Assembly: GCA_015232555.1 (NCBI GenBank)
Contig: JADFZJ010000033.1
Coordinates: 1-47,564, forward strand
From: Desulfamplus sp.
Lineage (GTDB): Bacteria > Desulfobacterota > Desulfobacteria > Desulfobacterales > Desulfobacteraceae
DNA length: 47,564 nucleotides
Direction: 5' to 3'
Both the position numbers and the translations under genes were made by a program. Under the pieces are notes generated by a model, which did no database searches, was not told the DNA's origin, and saw only the letters and a list, made by a program, of their open reading frames with translations. Positions 8,886 through 18,864 of the stretch are shown here, one piece after another. Position 1 is the stretch's first letter. Every line of letters begins with the position of its first letter.

Positions 8886-9077
8886 TTTGTAGTATCCTTT
8901 ACATGAAAGTATCTCACAATATCTGTTGGGGCTTTCATTTATTGTGAGTGTTGATGTTATGAATTATTATTATCAATGATGTTGTAAAAAATATATAATG
9001 ATTTATTGTTAGGTCAATTTTTAGACTGATTAACCATTACTATGTAATAAAAAGAGCGTAAATATTAAGGAGCACAG

Positions 9078-11645
9078 ATGGCAGAAACAGATATTGATGA
9101 TCTTATAGATATAATCGAAAAAGAGGCGAGCATTGATGATATTCCCATACACATGCCTATGATGCCTGTAAGAGATGTCGTCATTTTTACAGACATGCTT
9201 TTACCTCTTTTTGTTGGACGTGACAAGTCGATCAAAGCAATAGAAGAGGCTGCCAAATCCAACAGATATATTTTTCTCTCTGCACAGAAAGATTCTGATC
9301 TTGAGAACCCGGGACAGGCTGATGTTTTTGAGATAGGTACAGTAGGAAAAATTCAGAAGATGCTTAAACTTCCTGATGGGCGTATCAAGGCATTGGTTCA
9401 GGGTATTATTAAGGGAAGGATTGAAAAATTTGAAAAAAAGAGAAATTGCTTTAAGGTAAAAATAGAAATTTTAAATGAGCTTGAACTTAAAGATTTTGGA
9501 ATTGAGGTTGAGGCTCTTATGCGTAACGTCAGAGAGAGCAGCGAGAAGATACTTGCACTCAGGGGAGAGTTATCAGGAGATGTGGGCATATTGCTTGAAC
9601 AGATTGAATCTCCGGGGAAGCTCGCTGATCTTGTGGCATCAAATTTACGTCTTAAAGTTCAGGATGCCCAGGATATCCTTGAGACAATGGATCAGAAGAA
9701 AAGACTTGAAAAGGTAAACGATTTTCTTGCCCGAGAACTTGAGCTTTCTACTGTTCAGGCGAAAATACAGACAAATGTAAAAGATGAGATATCAAAAACC
9801 CAGCGTGACTACTATTTGAGAGAGCAGGTTAAAGCTATTCACCGTGAACTCGGAGACGGGGATGATAAATTAGTTGAAATTGAGGAGTATAATCAGAAAA
9901 TCCGAAAGGCAAGAATGCCTGAAGAGTGTGAAAAAGAGGCATTCAGGCAGGTAAAACGGTTGGATCAAATGCACTCTGACTCTTCAGAAGCAGGTATTAT
10001 AAGAACTTATCTTGACTGTATTGTGGAGATGCCATGGATAAAATCAACCAAAGATTCTCTTGATATCAACAAGGCTGCCCAGGTTCTTGAACATAACCAC
10101 TATGGACTCGACAAAGTTAAAGAGAGAATCCTTGAATATCTAAGCGTTAGAAAGCTTAACCCTGATATGAAGGGTCAAATACTATGTTTCTCAGGCCCCC
10201 CTGGTGTTGGCAAAACCTCTCTTGGAAAGGCAATTGCCAAGGCAATGAAACGAAAATTTGTGAGAATATCACTTGGCGGGATAAGAGATGAAGCCGAAAT
10301 AAGAGGACACAGACGCACATATATAGGTGCAATGCCTGGACGGATTCTTCAGGGGCTGCGTCAATGTGGAACAAATAACCCTGTATTCATGCTGGACGAG
10401 ATTGACAAGTTAGGTAACGATTTCAGGGGAGACCCATCATCTGCACTTTTAGAAGCTCTTGATCCTGAGCAGAACTCAGAGTTCAGTGACCACTATCTTA
10501 ATATGCCATTTGATCTCTCAAAAGTTCTTTTTGTGCTCACAGCCAACATGACAGATACCATTCCATCTGCACTTTTGGACAGAATGGAAGTCATAAGGAT
10601 TACAGGCTACACTCGTGAAGAGAAGCTGGTGATTGCAAGAAAACACCTTTTGCCACGTCAGATTAAAGAAAATGGTCTGCTCAGACGTGCAGTCACTATT
10701 TCAGACGGTGCATTAGAAACTATCATTGCTGAATATACAATGGAAGCTGGACTACGGGAATTTGAACGTAAACTTGGAACAATATGCAGAAAAATTGCAA
10801 GGCAGGTTGCTGAAGGTAAAAAGGGAAAATTCAGTGTTACACAGCAGGGTCTGACAAAATTTTTAGGACCTCCTATCTATCTTACAGATATGGATCAAGA
10901 TGAGAGTCAAGCAGGACTTGTAACTGGTCTTGCCTGGACCGAATTTGGAGGAGAGACTTTATATATTGAGGTCTCGTTGTGTCATGGTAAGGGAGAACTC
11001 ACGGTAACAGGTCAGATTGGTGATGTTATGCAAGAGTCTGCACGGGCTGCATTTACATACACCAAGGCAAATATGGAGCGGTTTAATATTGACAAAGATG
11101 AGTTTGAAAACAAGGATATCCATATTCATGTCCCTTCAGGAGCAATTCCCAAGGATGGACCATCTGCTGGCATTGCAATGGCAACCGCACTTATCTCGGC
11201 ATTTACCGGAAAAATTGTGGACAATAAGGTTGCCATGACAGGCGAAATATCTTTGAGGGGCAGAGTTCTTCCAATTGGAGGACTTAAAGAGAAGGCTTTA
11301 GGTGCTTTGCAGGCTGGAATCAAAACCATTATTATTCCTGAAAAAAATAAAAAAGACCTTTATGATCTGCCTCAATCTCTGAAAAAAAAGCTCCATTTTA
11401 TATGTGTACAGAATTTGGATCAAGTTTTGGAGGTAGCTTTTATCAAACAGGATGAAGATGGTAAAGATCAAGGGATAGATAAGAGTAAAAAATCCGCAAC
11501 AGAAATAGATATGGGATCAGATTTAAATTCATCAGAGAAAGATACAGATTCAGATGTTCTATCGAAACCAGATATCGCAAAAGATTCAGATTCAATAACA
11601 TCAATAGATACGGAAGATGAGGCTGATGAAGATTCTTGCAGTTGA
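9078..11645 (+). CDS. lon: ATP-dependent protease Lon
   Basis: An 855-residue LonA protease: N-terminal substrate-binding domain (about 25-220), AAA+ module with Walker A GPPGVGKTS near residue 370 and Walker B FMLDEIDK, and a C-terminal serine protease domain with the catalytic Ser in PKDGPSAG near residue 695 and the Lys in GLKEKALGA about 43 residues later. It degrades damaged and regulatory proteins in the cytosol. A 60-residue acidic Asp/Ser-rich tail (beyond about residue 795) extends past the usual end. AAGGAG is placed before the ATG. Its 3' end overlaps tsaB by about 20 bp, suggesting coupled translation. Confidence 0.97.
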   Translation: MAETDIDDLIDIIEKEASIDDIPIHMPMMPVRDVVIFTDMLLPLFVGRDKSIKAIEEAAKSNRYIFLSAQKDSDLENPGQADVFEIGTVGKIQKMLKLPDGRIKALVQGIIKGRIEKFEKKRNCFKVKIEILNELELKDFGIEVEALMRNVRESSEKILALRGELSGDVGILLEQIESPGKLADLVASNLRLKVQDAQDILETMDQKKRLEKVNDFLARELELSTVQAKIQTNVKDEISKTQRDYYLREQVKAIHRELGDGDDKLVEIEEYNQKIRKARMPEECEKEAFRQVKRLDQMHSDSSEAGIIRTYLDCIVEMPWIKSTKDSLDINKAAQVLEHNHYGLDKVKERILEYLSVRKLNPDMKGQILCFSGPPGVGKTSLGKAIAKAMKRKFVRISLGGIRDEAEIRGHRRTYIGAMPGRILQGLRQCGTNNPVFMLDEIDKLGNDFRGDPSSALLEALDPEQNSEFSDHYLNMPFDLSKVLFVLTANMTDTIPSALLDRMEVIRITGYTREEKLVIARKHLLPRQIKENGLLRRAVTISDGALETIIAEYTMEAGLREFERKLGTICRKIARQVAEGKKGKFSVTQQGLTKFLGPPIYLTDMDQDESQAGLVTGLAWTEFGGETLYIEVSLCHGKGELTVTGQIGDVMQESARAAFTYTKANMERFNIDKDEFENKDIHIHVPSGAIPKDGPSAGIAMATALISAFTGKIVDNKVAMTGEISLRGRVLPIGGLKEKALGALQAGIKTIIIPEKNKKDLYDLPQSLKKKLHFICVQNLDQVLEVAFIKQDEDGKDQGIDKSKKSATEIDMGSDLNSSEKDTDSDVLSKPDIAKDSDSITSIDTEDEADEDSCS

Positions 11646-12321
11646 TACGGCTGAACAGAGCTGCTCTATTGCACTTGTAGAAGATAATGTGCCGATATCC
11701 CAATCATTTCTTATGAACAGAATGACACACTCCCGTACTTTGATGAATATTATTGTGCGTATGCTGGAAAAGGATGCTGGTATAACCATAGATGATGTAG
11801 ATGGCTTTGTCGCTGCCTGTGGACCTGGTAGCTTTACTGGACTGCGTATAGGTATCAGCATTGTGAAAGGTTTGTCATTTGCCACCTCAAAGCCTTCAGC
11901 AGGTGTATCAAGTCTTGATGGAATAGGATTTCAATTCATCTTTTCATCTGTCCCCGTATGTGTCATGATGGATGCTAAAAGGGGCGAGGTCTATTTTGCT
12001 CTCTATCGCTTCTGCAATGGCAGATTGGTTGACAAGAGTGAAGAACTTGTTATCTCTCCTGAAAAGGTACTTAAGATTGTCGGCTCTGATTTTTGTCTGT
12101 TTGCAGGCTCAGGTGCTGTAGCATTTCGTCCTCTGATTCAGAAGAATATGGATGATAAAGCTCTCTTTGTCCCCCCATTTCAGAATTTTATCAAAGCATC
12201 TGCGTTGGCTCATATTATTTTTGAGGACAATTCCCGATTATCTATGATGCCTAATGCAATTACCCCTGTTTATCTCAGGAGATCTGATGCAGAAATCAGC
12301 TATGATCAGCGGCACCGATGA
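11626..12321 (+). CDS. tsaB: tRNA threonylcarbamoyladenosine biosynthesis protein TsaB
   Basis: A 231-residue ASKHA-fold partner of TsaD and TsaE in making t6A37 on ANN-decoding tRNAs. The N-terminus MKILAVDTAEQSCS and the segment GPGSFTGLRIGISIVKGL are typical of the family. I prefer the ATG at 11626 because the family begins with this strand; an in-frame ATG at 11617 adds three residues. The start lies inside the end of lon. TsaD and TsaE are not in the window. Confidence 0.93.
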   Translation: MKILAVDTAEQSCSIALVEDNVPISQSFLMNRMTHSRTLMNIIVRMLEKDAGITIDDVDGFVAACGPGSFTGLRIGISIVKGLSFATSKPSAGVSSLDGIGFQFIFSSVPVCVMMDAKRGEVYFALYRFCNGRLVDKSEELVISPEKVLKIVGSDFCLFAGSGAVAFRPLIQKNMDDKALFVPPFQNFIKASALAHIIFEDNSRLSMMPNAITPVYLRRSDAEISYDQRHR

Positions 12322-12622
12322 GTTTTTTTTATTATTCAGGAGTTCAATCTAACAATAATTGTAGCGAAGCTGCTTATGTTCTTCTTGGAAATGTTTGTTT
12401 AATAAGCTCATCTCTGTTTGCTGAAGAATAAAACTGCTTTTGTCGACTGGTAAAGGTGCTTTTGTTGACAATAAATTGCCTGTCTGTTATTAACTCGGAA
12501 AAAATAATTGAGGCAGTTACATCTATAACAACTACTGCCTTCCTGATTTAAACAACAAAATTTCATAATCCAAGTGATCTACATAATTATGAAATTTGAA
12601 TTTTAACGGTAATAATTAAGAT
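12322..12622. other. intergenic region with promoter-like sequence
   Basis: About 300 bp without a gene. It holds a TTGACA at 12465-12470 followed after 17 bp by TATTAA (12488-12493), a likely promoter for psd. AGGCAGT (12511-12517) and its reverse complement (12534-12540) form a weak hairpin in the resulting leader. Confidence 0.5.
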
Positions 12623-13285
12623 ATGAATAAAACTGATTGGCCTTACAATTCTGCGATGCCTATTGCAGCACCTGGTCTTAAATTTATTATTACATCCATT
12701 ACTATAGCCGTACTACTTTTTTTATTGGGCTGGACTATTTTAGGATGTTTTGCCCTTTTTATAACAGTGTTTATATGTTGGTTTTTCAGAGATCCTGAAA
12801 GGGCTGTTCCTGATAGTATGAACTGTCTTGTGTCCCCTGCTGATGGTAAAATTATTGTTGTGGAGGAGATGTTAAATAATGACTTCACACATCAAGCCTG
12901 CATAAAGGTCAGTATCTTTATGAATGTATTTAATGTGCATGTGAACCGAATACCATTTAAAGGGGTGGTAGAAAATATCATTTATGTTCAGGGAAAATTT
13001 ATCAATGCTTCATTTGATAAAGCCTCTGAGCATAATGAGAGGAACGCATTGGTAATAAGAACGGATTCAGGTCTACTTTATGGTGTTGTGCAGATTGCAG
13101 GACTTATAGCAAGACGTATTATCTCGAATGTCGATATAGGTGACTCGGTGGAGCGTGGCAGCAGATATGGCATGATCTGCTTTGGCTCAAGACTTGATCT
13201 CTATCTGCCTTCAGACAGTAAAATAGCTGTTGCTAACGGGCAAAAGGTAGAGGCTGGAACAACTATTATAGCCTATTTGAATTAG
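12623..13285 (+). CDS. psd: phosphatidylserine decarboxylase proenzyme (short, Psd-A type)
   Basis: A 220-residue pyruvoyl enzyme that decarboxylates phosphatidylserine to phosphatidylethanolamine. Self-cleavage is expected between Gly188 and Ser189 in CFGSRLDLYLP, which generates the pyruvoyl group on the alpha chain. Two adjacent hydrophobic segments (about residues 19-55) anchor the protein in the membrane, followed by WFFRDPERAVP, a family signature. The length matches the short archaeal/anaerobe type. The ribosome binding site is weak. pssA is not adjacent. Confidence 0.92.
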   Translation: MNKTDWPYNSAMPIAAPGLKFIITSITIAVLLFLLGWTILGCFALFITVFICWFFRDPERAVPDSMNCLVSPADGKIIVVEEMLNNDFTHQACIKVSIFMNVFNVHVNRIPFKGVVENIIYVQGKFINASFDKASEHNERNALVIRTDSGLLYGVVQIAGLIARRIISNVDIGDSVERGSRYGMICFGSRLDLYLPSDSKIAVANGQKVEAGTTIIAYLN

Positions 13286-13321
13286 TGTTATTTAAAGTGT
13301 GTCGCCTCTGGTTTTGGAGGC

Positions 13322-13822
13322 ATGAATTGTGAAACTAAATGGAGAATAGAGAAGTTGGAGCAGATACCAATTACTATAGAAGGATTTAATGTTCTTAAAA
13401 AAGAGCTTGAAAGGCTTAAGACTATTGACAGACCTCAAAATATTAAGGCAATAGAAACAGCAAGAGCACACGGAGATCTTTCAGAAAATGCGGAGTTTGA
13501 TGCTGCCAAGGAGAGACAATCCTTTATTGAAGGGCGTATTGGTGAGTTGGGGTATAAAATAGCAAGTGCCAAAATCATTGATCCTGATACTGTGCCCAAA
13601 GATTGTGTAAGATTTGCTTCAAAGGTGCTTCTTGAGAATCTTGACTCTGAGGAGGAGGTTGAATATATGCTTGTGGGTCAAGAGGAATCAGACATATCAA
13701 AGGGAAAAATTTCTGTATCATCTCCTCTTGGAATGGCTCTGCTTGGTAAAAAACCTGGTGATGATGTTGTGTTACAAGCTCCCGGCGGTAAGCGTTCCTA
13801 TGAGATCATTGCTATTTTATAG
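13322..13822 (+). CDS. greA: transcription elongation factor GreA
   Basis: GreA rescues backtracked RNA polymerase by stimulating transcript cleavage. The N-terminal coiled coil with the acidic tip region (ARAHGDLSENAEFDAAKE) and the C-terminal FKBP-like domain ending in APGGKRSYEI are clear. The frame opens at ATG 13322, but GGAGG is only 1 nt from it. GreA proteins normally begin a few residues before the IPIT motif, so a TTG start at 13355 with GGAG 10 bp upstream (155 residues) is at least as likely. It is followed closely by rpoZ. Confidence 0.93.
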   Translation: MNCETKWRIEKLEQIPITIEGFNVLKKELERLKTIDRPQNIKAIETARAHGDLSENAEFDAAKERQSFIEGRIGELGYKIASAKIIDPDTVPKDCVRFASKVLLENLDSEEEVEYMLVGQEESDISKGKISVSSPLGMALLGKKPGDDVVLQAPGGKRSYEIIAIL

Positions 13823-13875
13823 TTATGGCATTATATTTAAGTATAACAATTGTGTAGTTAAATGGAGGATATATT

Positions 13876-14079
13876 TTGGCAAGAGTCACTATTGAAGATT
13901 GTCTTAAAAATGTACCAAGCAGATTTGCCCTTGTTCACATGGCAGCACAGCGTGTCAGACAGGTAAGAGAAGGTGCTGATTTTCTGGTTAAATCATCAAA
14001 AAATGAAGATGTGGTTACAGCTCTCAGAGAAATTGCAGCCAACAAAGTGGTTATTAAAATGGATACTGATAAGGAATGA
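13876..14079 (+). CDS. rpoZ: RNA polymerase omega subunit
   Basis: A 67-residue omega subunit that helps assembly of the beta-prime subunit. The start MARVTIEDCL and the RFALVHMAAQRVRQ segment are characteristic. Translation begins at TTG 13876, with GGAGG 7 bp upstream, so an ATG-only gene search would miss it. It lies 53 bp after greA and 69 bp before folE2. Confidence 0.95.
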   Translation: MARVTIEDCLKNVPSRFALVHMAAQRVRQVREGADFLVKSSKNEDVVTALREIAANKVVIKMDTDKE

Positions 14080-14148
14080 ACATAAAAAAAGAAAGATTGA
14101 TGAGATAAGTTAGCTTTAAATACTCACCAAATCTTTAAAGCAGACACC

Positions 14149-14943
14149 ATGATAGATATTCAAAAACAGCGTGATTATCGTAATATACCCATTGATAAGG
14201 TCGGCATCAAGGAGCTGCGATACCCCATAAAGGTGCTGGATAAAAGCAATGGAATGCAGTCTACAGTTGCAATGATCAACATGTATGTGAACCTTCCCCA
14301 TCAGGCAAAAGGGACTCACATGAGCAGGTTTGTTGAGATGCTTCACACTTTTCGATCCCAGGTATCCCTTGAATCATTAAGCCATATACTTGAAGATATG
14401 AAAAAAACCCTTGAAGCCCAATCATCCCATATTGAGATCACCTTTCCATATTTTGTGGAAAAGTCATCTCCTGTTACAGGGGCAAGAGGACTTATGGATT
14501 ACACCTGTTCAATCATAGGATCGTCAAGATCCTCAGATAAAAGCCGTGATCTGATGGTCATGGTTGGAGTTCCAATCACTTCTGTATGTCCATGTTCAAA
14601 AGAGATAAGTGAATTTGGTGCTCATAATCAGCGAGGAGAGGTTTTGGTAAGTACGAGGTTCAAGAAATTTATATGGATTGAAGATATTATTGCTGTTGTT
14701 GAGCAGGCTGCCTCATGCGATCTTTTCTCAGTGCTTAAACGTGAAGATGAAAAACATGTTACTGAACAGGCGTACCAGAATCCCAAGTTTGTTGAAGATG
14801 TTGTCCGTGATGTTGCCAAAGTTTTAATGGAAGATGAGAATATAACCTGGTTTTCAGTAAGTGCTGAAAACTTTGAGTCCATACATAATCACAGTGCCTA
14901 TGCCTATATTGAAAGAAAGAGGCTGCCTGTCAGTAAATCATAA
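14149..14943 (+). CDS. folE2: GTP cyclohydrolase I type 2 (FolE2/MptA family)
   Basis: A 264-residue metal-dependent enzyme that converts GTP to dihydroneopterin triphosphate, the first step of folate (and queuosine) synthesis. Family residues seen are Cys147 in VCPCSKEIS (metal ligand), His57 in GTHMSRF and His159-Asn160 in GAHNQRG. FolE2 uses metals other than zinc and is typical for bacteria lacking FolE1 or living with low zinc. The ribosome binding site is poor. The gene closes the greA-rpoZ-folE2 run, which ends at the terminator near 15010. Confidence 0.95.
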   Translation: MIDIQKQRDYRNIPIDKVGIKELRYPIKVLDKSNGMQSTVAMINMYVNLPHQAKGTHMSRFVEMLHTFRSQVSLESLSHILEDMKKTLEAQSSHIEITFPYFVEKSSPVTGARGLMDYTCSIIGSSRSSDKSRDLMVMVGVPITSVCPCSKEISEFGAHNQRGEVLVSTRFKKFIWIEDIIAVVEQAASCDLFSVLKREDEKHVTEQAYQNPKFVEDVVRDVAKVLMEDENITWFSVSAENFESIHNHSAYAYIERKRLPVSKS

Positions 14944-15003
14944 TACAGCATCACTCAGACAATCAACTAAAAATTCAGTAAAAATAACAAGTTAAGAACA
15001 TTC

Positions 15004-15035
15004 AGGGCACTGCATTTTGTGCCCTTTTATTTTTA
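15004..15035 (+). terminator. intrinsic terminator after folE2
   Basis: AGGGCAC (15004-15010) pairs with GTGCCCT (15019-15025) around an 8 nt loop, followed by TTTTATTTTT. The T-rich tract overlaps the stop codon of the convergent dacB gene. Confidence 0.85.
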
Positions 15036-16448
15036 TCTTTTCCCCTCATAAGCTAATACACTATTCCAGAGAAACTGCCTTATTTTATCATATCCTGCTC
15101 CAGCTTCATTAATCATAATCACAAATGGATATAATCCTTTAGATGTCTCAAAATATCCACATCTTGTTCTTACACCATTGAGAGTTCCTGTTTTATAATA
15201 CTCATTACCACCAATAGCCATATTGCCGCGAGCAATACGCATATCATCGCCGCTGTAAGCTACTTTAAGGATCTCACCCTCTATTGCTTCACTCTTCATA
15301 AGATGATAATCTGGTCTGAATCGTTTAAGCACCTTTACCATATCAGCAGGAGAGATTCTATTTTTTCGTGAAAGACCTGAGCCTTCAACAATGACAACAT
15401 TAGAATTTCCAGAGTCTGCATAGGCATGGTTTGAGTTCCTAAAGTTTGCCTGTTTAGACGCAGAGATGCCAACTACTCCTTTAGCATAATCAGCCACGGC
15501 AGCAACTCCCTTCTCAATAGTCGCTGGTGGAGAAAATGCTCGTGCACCAGCACTTAAAAAGAGTTGATTTGCCATAAAGTTACTCGAATACGCTAAAAGC
15601 CTTCTTGTTATCTCATCAATATCATAAGGAGAGATAAACTTATAAATGAGCCTGTCGCCGCGTGAGACAACACCTCTGGTTACCTGACCTTTTACTACTA
15701 TCCCCTCCTGTGAAAGAAAGTGTTGTATCAATATACCAGCATAAAGTCTGCTCTCCTCCTCAGATAAAACGACTCTTCCCCTTTTAAGTCCAGATGACCG
15801 AACTCTGTTCATAACAAATGGAAGCAAAGGAGTTTCAGGATCATCACTTATATAAGATTGTTCAGCCTTGCTGTATCTGAAAGCAACGGTGTTAAAATTG
15901 GCAGATAGAGCTCCAACAAAGGCATCGTAAGGGTTATTTGTGTCGGACTTTCCATCAATGTTAATGTCAGAAGCAAAAAATGAGTTGTCAACAATTACAT
16001 CATTTATAGATGTGATATTGATTGATTTTAGGATTGAACTTAGCTCACGGCAGGCATCATGGATAGTTGGAGAGGTAAAAAGCGGATCTCCATACCCTTT
16101 TATTTTAAGATTAATGTTTGAAGCATAGCGTTCTAAAAAAAAATCTGTTTTAAACCGATAATCCTCTCCAAAATAGTGGCGAGCAGAGAGGCTTGTCAGA
16201 ACTTTGAGTGTTGATGCAGGAACAAATCCTCTATTCTCATTCTGAGAACAGAGCACTTTGCCGTTTTCTGTGCAGAGAACTATTCCAGCATTATTATTAA
16301 GAGGTTGAGTATTTAATGTAGGTTTTTCATCAGCAAATGAATAGGTAACATTCAGAAGGGATATTGAGCAGAAACAATAGAGAGAAATAGAGAATAGATA
16401 CTTAGCTCTGATCCGATTTATTATGAAATTAAAAAACTCTCGTGTCAT
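15033..16448 (-). CDS. dacB: D-alanyl-D-alanine carboxypeptidase/endopeptidase (PBP4, S13 family)
   Basis: A 471-residue periplasmic peptidoglycan hydrolase of the DacB/PBP4 family. An N-terminal hydrophobic signal segment (about 16-38) precedes the SxxK motif Ser79-Thr-Leu-Lys82. The SxN motif is in AYSSNFMANQL (near residue 290) and KTG is at 419-421. All three penicillin-binding active-site motifs are present, so it should cleave D-Ala-D-Ala or cross-links. AAGGAA precedes the ATG. It follows gspF by 24 bp on the same strand and is probably co-transcribed. Confidence 0.93.
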   Translation of the reverse strand: MTREFFNFIINRIRAKYLFSISLYCFCSISLLNVTYSFADEKPTLNTQPLNNNAGIVLCTENGKVLCSQNENRGFVPASTLKVLTSLSARHYFGEDYRFKTDFFLERYASNINLKIKGYGDPLFTSPTIHDACRELSSILKSINITSINDVIVDNSFFASDINIDGKSDTNNPYDAFVGALSANFNTVAFRYSKAEQSYISDDPETPLLPFVMNRVRSSGLKRGRVVLSEEESRLYAGILIQHFLSQEGIVVKGQVTRGVVSRGDRLIYKFISPYDIDEITRRLLAYSSNFMANQLFLSAGARAFSPPATIEKGVAAVADYAKGVVGISASKQANFRNSNHAYADSGNSNVVIVEGSGLSRKNRISPADMVKVLKRFRPDYHLMKSEAIEGEILKVAYSGDDMRIARGNMAIGGNEYYKTGTLNGVRTRCGYFETSKGLYPFVIMINEAGAGYDKIRQFLWNSVLAYEGKR

Positions 16449-16472
16449 GGTAAATTTCCTTAAATATTATTA

Positions 16473-17705
16473 TTAACGTGCAAGTTGGTTCATCTCAAAG
16501 ATTGGCAGGCATATTGAAAGCACAATAAACCCGACCACTGCACCCATTACAAGTATGATGATAGGCTCAAGCAGTGCGGTCATTGCAATCAGACTTGACT
16601 CTGTCTCCTTTTCAAACAATTGAGCTGTTTTTTCAAGCATAAGTTCGAGTTTCCCGCTTTTTTCTCCAACCTTAATCATCTGTACTGCAAGAGGCGGAAA
16701 CTCTTTGCTGCCGTCAAGTGCATTGCCAAGGTCTCCACCCTGCTTTACAATCTCTGCTGCTACTGTGATTCTGTTTTTAATCACGCTATTGCCTGTAGTA
16801 TTTCTTGATATATCAAGGGCAGTGAGCATTGGAACACCATTTGCAAGAAGAGATGCAAGAATTCTTGAAAATCTGGCAACCGCATTTTTTTTTATCATCT
16901 TGCCGAGTTTGGGAATGGCAAGCAGAAATCTGTCAGTCATCTGTAATCCCGTTGGTGTTCTTCTAAAAGCATAAATCATAAAGGCAATAATAACCGGAAT
17001 CAGTATTACAATCCACCAGAAAGATTCAAAAAAAGAGCTTAGAGATATAAGCAGGCGGGTAGGAACGGGGAGTTGCTGATTTAGGTCGGTAAATATTTTG
17101 ATAATTCCCGGAACAATGTAAGTTATGAGAAATACAAGAACCACAATGCCTGTGATGCTCATCAAAATTGGGTATGCAAGAGATGTCTCTATTTTTTTGC
17201 GTGTCTCCTCCTGCTTTTCAGTGATATCAGCAAGCCGTTCCAGCACAAGCTCCAGCGTGCCTGACGACTCTCCTGCATTAACCATATTTATATAAACAGG
17301 AGAGAAAACTGATGGATATTGAGATAGTGCCTGAGAAAAACTTTTTCCTTCCTCAATTGACTCCTTGATTTTGGACAACACCCTCTGAAAAGCTTTGGAT
17401 TCTGTTTGCATAACAAGTGTAGAGACAGCGGTTACAAGAGGAAATCCTGCTGAAAGAAGGGTTGCAAGCTGACGCGTAACAATTGCGGTTTCAGACTTGC
17501 TGATTTTAGAAAAGATAACAGCATTTGGTAGTAATTTTATTAAGCGGTTATTTGTTGAGATTTCGCTTTTAATCTCACTAATTGATGTTGGAAAGATATT
17601 CTGTTGCCTAAGTTTTGAACCAGCAGACACAATACTGTCAGCATCAATGATGCCGTTTTTTCTTTTTCCATTACCTGTTAATGCACTGTATTCAAAAACA
17701 GTCAT
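16473..17705 (-). CDS. gspF: type II secretion / type IV pilus inner-membrane protein F
   Basis: A 410-residue inner-membrane platform protein of the GspF/PilC family. It has two repeated cytoplasmic T2SSF domains (starting around residues 60 and 265), each followed by hydrophobic segments (near 165-190, 215-240 and 370-400). I start it at MTVFEYSAL, where the family normally begins, with GGAG 9 bp upstream; an upstream in-frame ATG at 17735 adds ten residues. No other gsp or pil assembly gene is adjacent, so whether it serves secretion or pili cannot be decided. Prepilin peptidase at 8 kb would process the pseudopilins. Confidence 0.9.
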   Translation of the reverse strand: MTVFEYSALTGNGKRKNGIIDADSIVSAGSKLRQQNIFPTSISEIKSEISTNNRLIKLLPNAVIFSKISKSETAIVTRQLATLLSAGFPLVTAVSTLVMQTESKAFQRVLSKIKESIEEGKSFSQALSQYPSVFSPVYINMVNAGESSGTLELVLERLADITEKQEETRKKIETSLAYPILMSITGIVVLVFLITYIVPGIIKIFTDLNQQLPVPTRLLISLSSFFESFWWIVILIPVIIAFMIYAFRRTPTGLQMTDRFLLAIPKLGKMIKKNAVARFSRILASLLANGVPMLTALDISRNTTGNSVIKNRITVAAEIVKQGGDLGNALDGSKEFPPLAVQMIKVGEKSGKLELMLEKTAQLFEKETESSLIAMTALLEPIIILVMGAVVGFIVLSICLPIFEMNQLAR

Positions 17706-17730
17706 GCATCTTGTCTCCATACTTTCTTTT

Positions 17731-17838
17731 ATCATAGTGATGGTGTGAAATAATGGTCATATCCACCTGACTAAGATCAACACCGAGTTTAAGAGCATTC
17801 CTGCTAAATCCATCAGATGCACCAGTATATAAAAAAGC
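17731..17838 (-). pseudogene. fragment of a metallo-beta-lactamase-fold hydrolase
   Basis: Immediately upstream of gspF the leftward strand encodes about 35 residues with [18 protein letters not shown] and then IISHHHYD. This matches the stretch of MBL-fold hydrolases (dihydropterin-phosphate-synthase-like branch) that leads to the metal motif SHGHYDH. The match stops within that motif, the second half is missing, and a stop codon lies just upstream in the same frame. It has no start codon of its own. I read it as a relic of a deleted gene. Confidence 0.65.
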
Positions 17839-18104
17839 TCATATTAAAAAGTTAAATTTAAGATTAGAACAGAGCATAATTGAGGTAAATAATCAAGTAA
17901 AAGAACCCTTTTTATAAGCGTATTAATGACTTCTAAATTGTATTAAAAATTTGACTTATGACTTGATATCATATACTCTACAAATAGGAGCTATTCCAAG
18001 GAACATAAGCAGCTTTGCTCCAATTATTGTTGGATTGAAATTCCTGAATAATGAAATATTTTGGATTTGCTTATCACATCCATCCTAAAATAAGGAGAAT
18101 ATTT
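17839..18104. other. intergenic region upstream of the cytidylate-kinase-like gene
   Basis: No gene is visible. TTGACT at 17951-17956 and TATACT at 17972-17977 form a promoter-like pair with a short 15 bp spacer, pointing right. AAGGAG of the next gene lies just before 18105. Confidence 0.4.
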
Positions 18105-18770
18105 ATGACACGAGCCATTGATAAAATGATTGAGGAACAGATAAAACGTTGGGAATCGGAAAAAGATACCTCTAAATCCATAGCGAAAAACACTAATCTT
18201 ATTACCATTTCACGTGAATGTGGCAGTCGAGGACAGGAAGTCGCGAAAAAATTAGCGGAAAAAACGGGATTTGACATGTTTGACCGTGAAATTTTAGAAG
18301 CCATGCTTGAAGACTCTAAAAGCAACAAAGTGCTTTTAGAAACTTTGGATGAACGGTCAACAAATATTGTGGATGATATCGTATCTGCTCTGTTCAATGA
18401 GCATCATCTGTGGCCAGACGAGTACTCAAAATTACTGCTAAAAATTCTTAATACTATTGGGAAACATGGTAATGCTGTTATTTTAGGGAGAGGGGGCAAT
18501 TTTGCCTTAGAGAAACTTAATGTACTTAAAGTCAGAATTGTAGCTCCTGCTTCTATGAGGCTGGAATATATTAAAAAAACACGCGGGCTATCTTCTGATG
18601 ATGCAAAAAAATACATGGTTAGCACAGATTCCAATAGAAATGCTTTTGTAAAACGTTATTTTAACTGTGACCCTACAGATCCTTCCAACTATGACTTGGT
18701 ATTAAACACAGGGACTTTTTCTGTTGATAAGGTTGTCGAGTTGATTCAATTTGCTATCAAAGCAGATTAG
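18105..18770 (+). CDS. cytidylate kinase-like family protein
   Basis: A 221-residue member of the cytidylate-kinase-like family (AAA_26 type). The N-terminal signature LITISRECGSRGQEVAKKLAEKTG is where these proteins place the nucleotide-binding loop, and the middle has VILGRGGNFAL, followed by RIVAPASMRLEYI, in the lid region. The substrate of this family is not established; true CMP kinase activity is doubtful because the classical GxxxxGK loop is absent. The start at 18105 with AAGGAG 7 bp upstream is better than the ATG at 18051. It stands alone before tRNA-Val. Confidence 0.8.
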   Translation: MTRAIDKMIEEQIKRWESEKDTSKSIAKNTNLITISRECGSRGQEVAKKLAEKTGFDMFDREILEAMLEDSKSNKVLLETLDERSTNIVDDIVSALFNEHHLWPDEYSKLLLKILNTIGKHGNAVILGRGGNFALEKLNVLKVRIVAPASMRLEYIKKTRGLSSDDAKKYMVSTDSNRNAFVKRYFNCDPTDPSNYDLVLNTGTFSVDKVVELIQFAIKAD

Positions 18771-18864
18771 AGACCTGTTTTTTAGAGTTCTTTAAAAGAA
18801 TTCATGTTGAGTTTATTTGCTTGACACAAAATATAGGCAGTGCTATTTGTTTTTTATGAAATAA

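Noticed and set aside
11443-11703. Leftward open frames opposite the end of lon and tsaB
   Set aside because: They are antisense shadows of the acidic Lon tail and TsaB coding sequence, without family resemblance.
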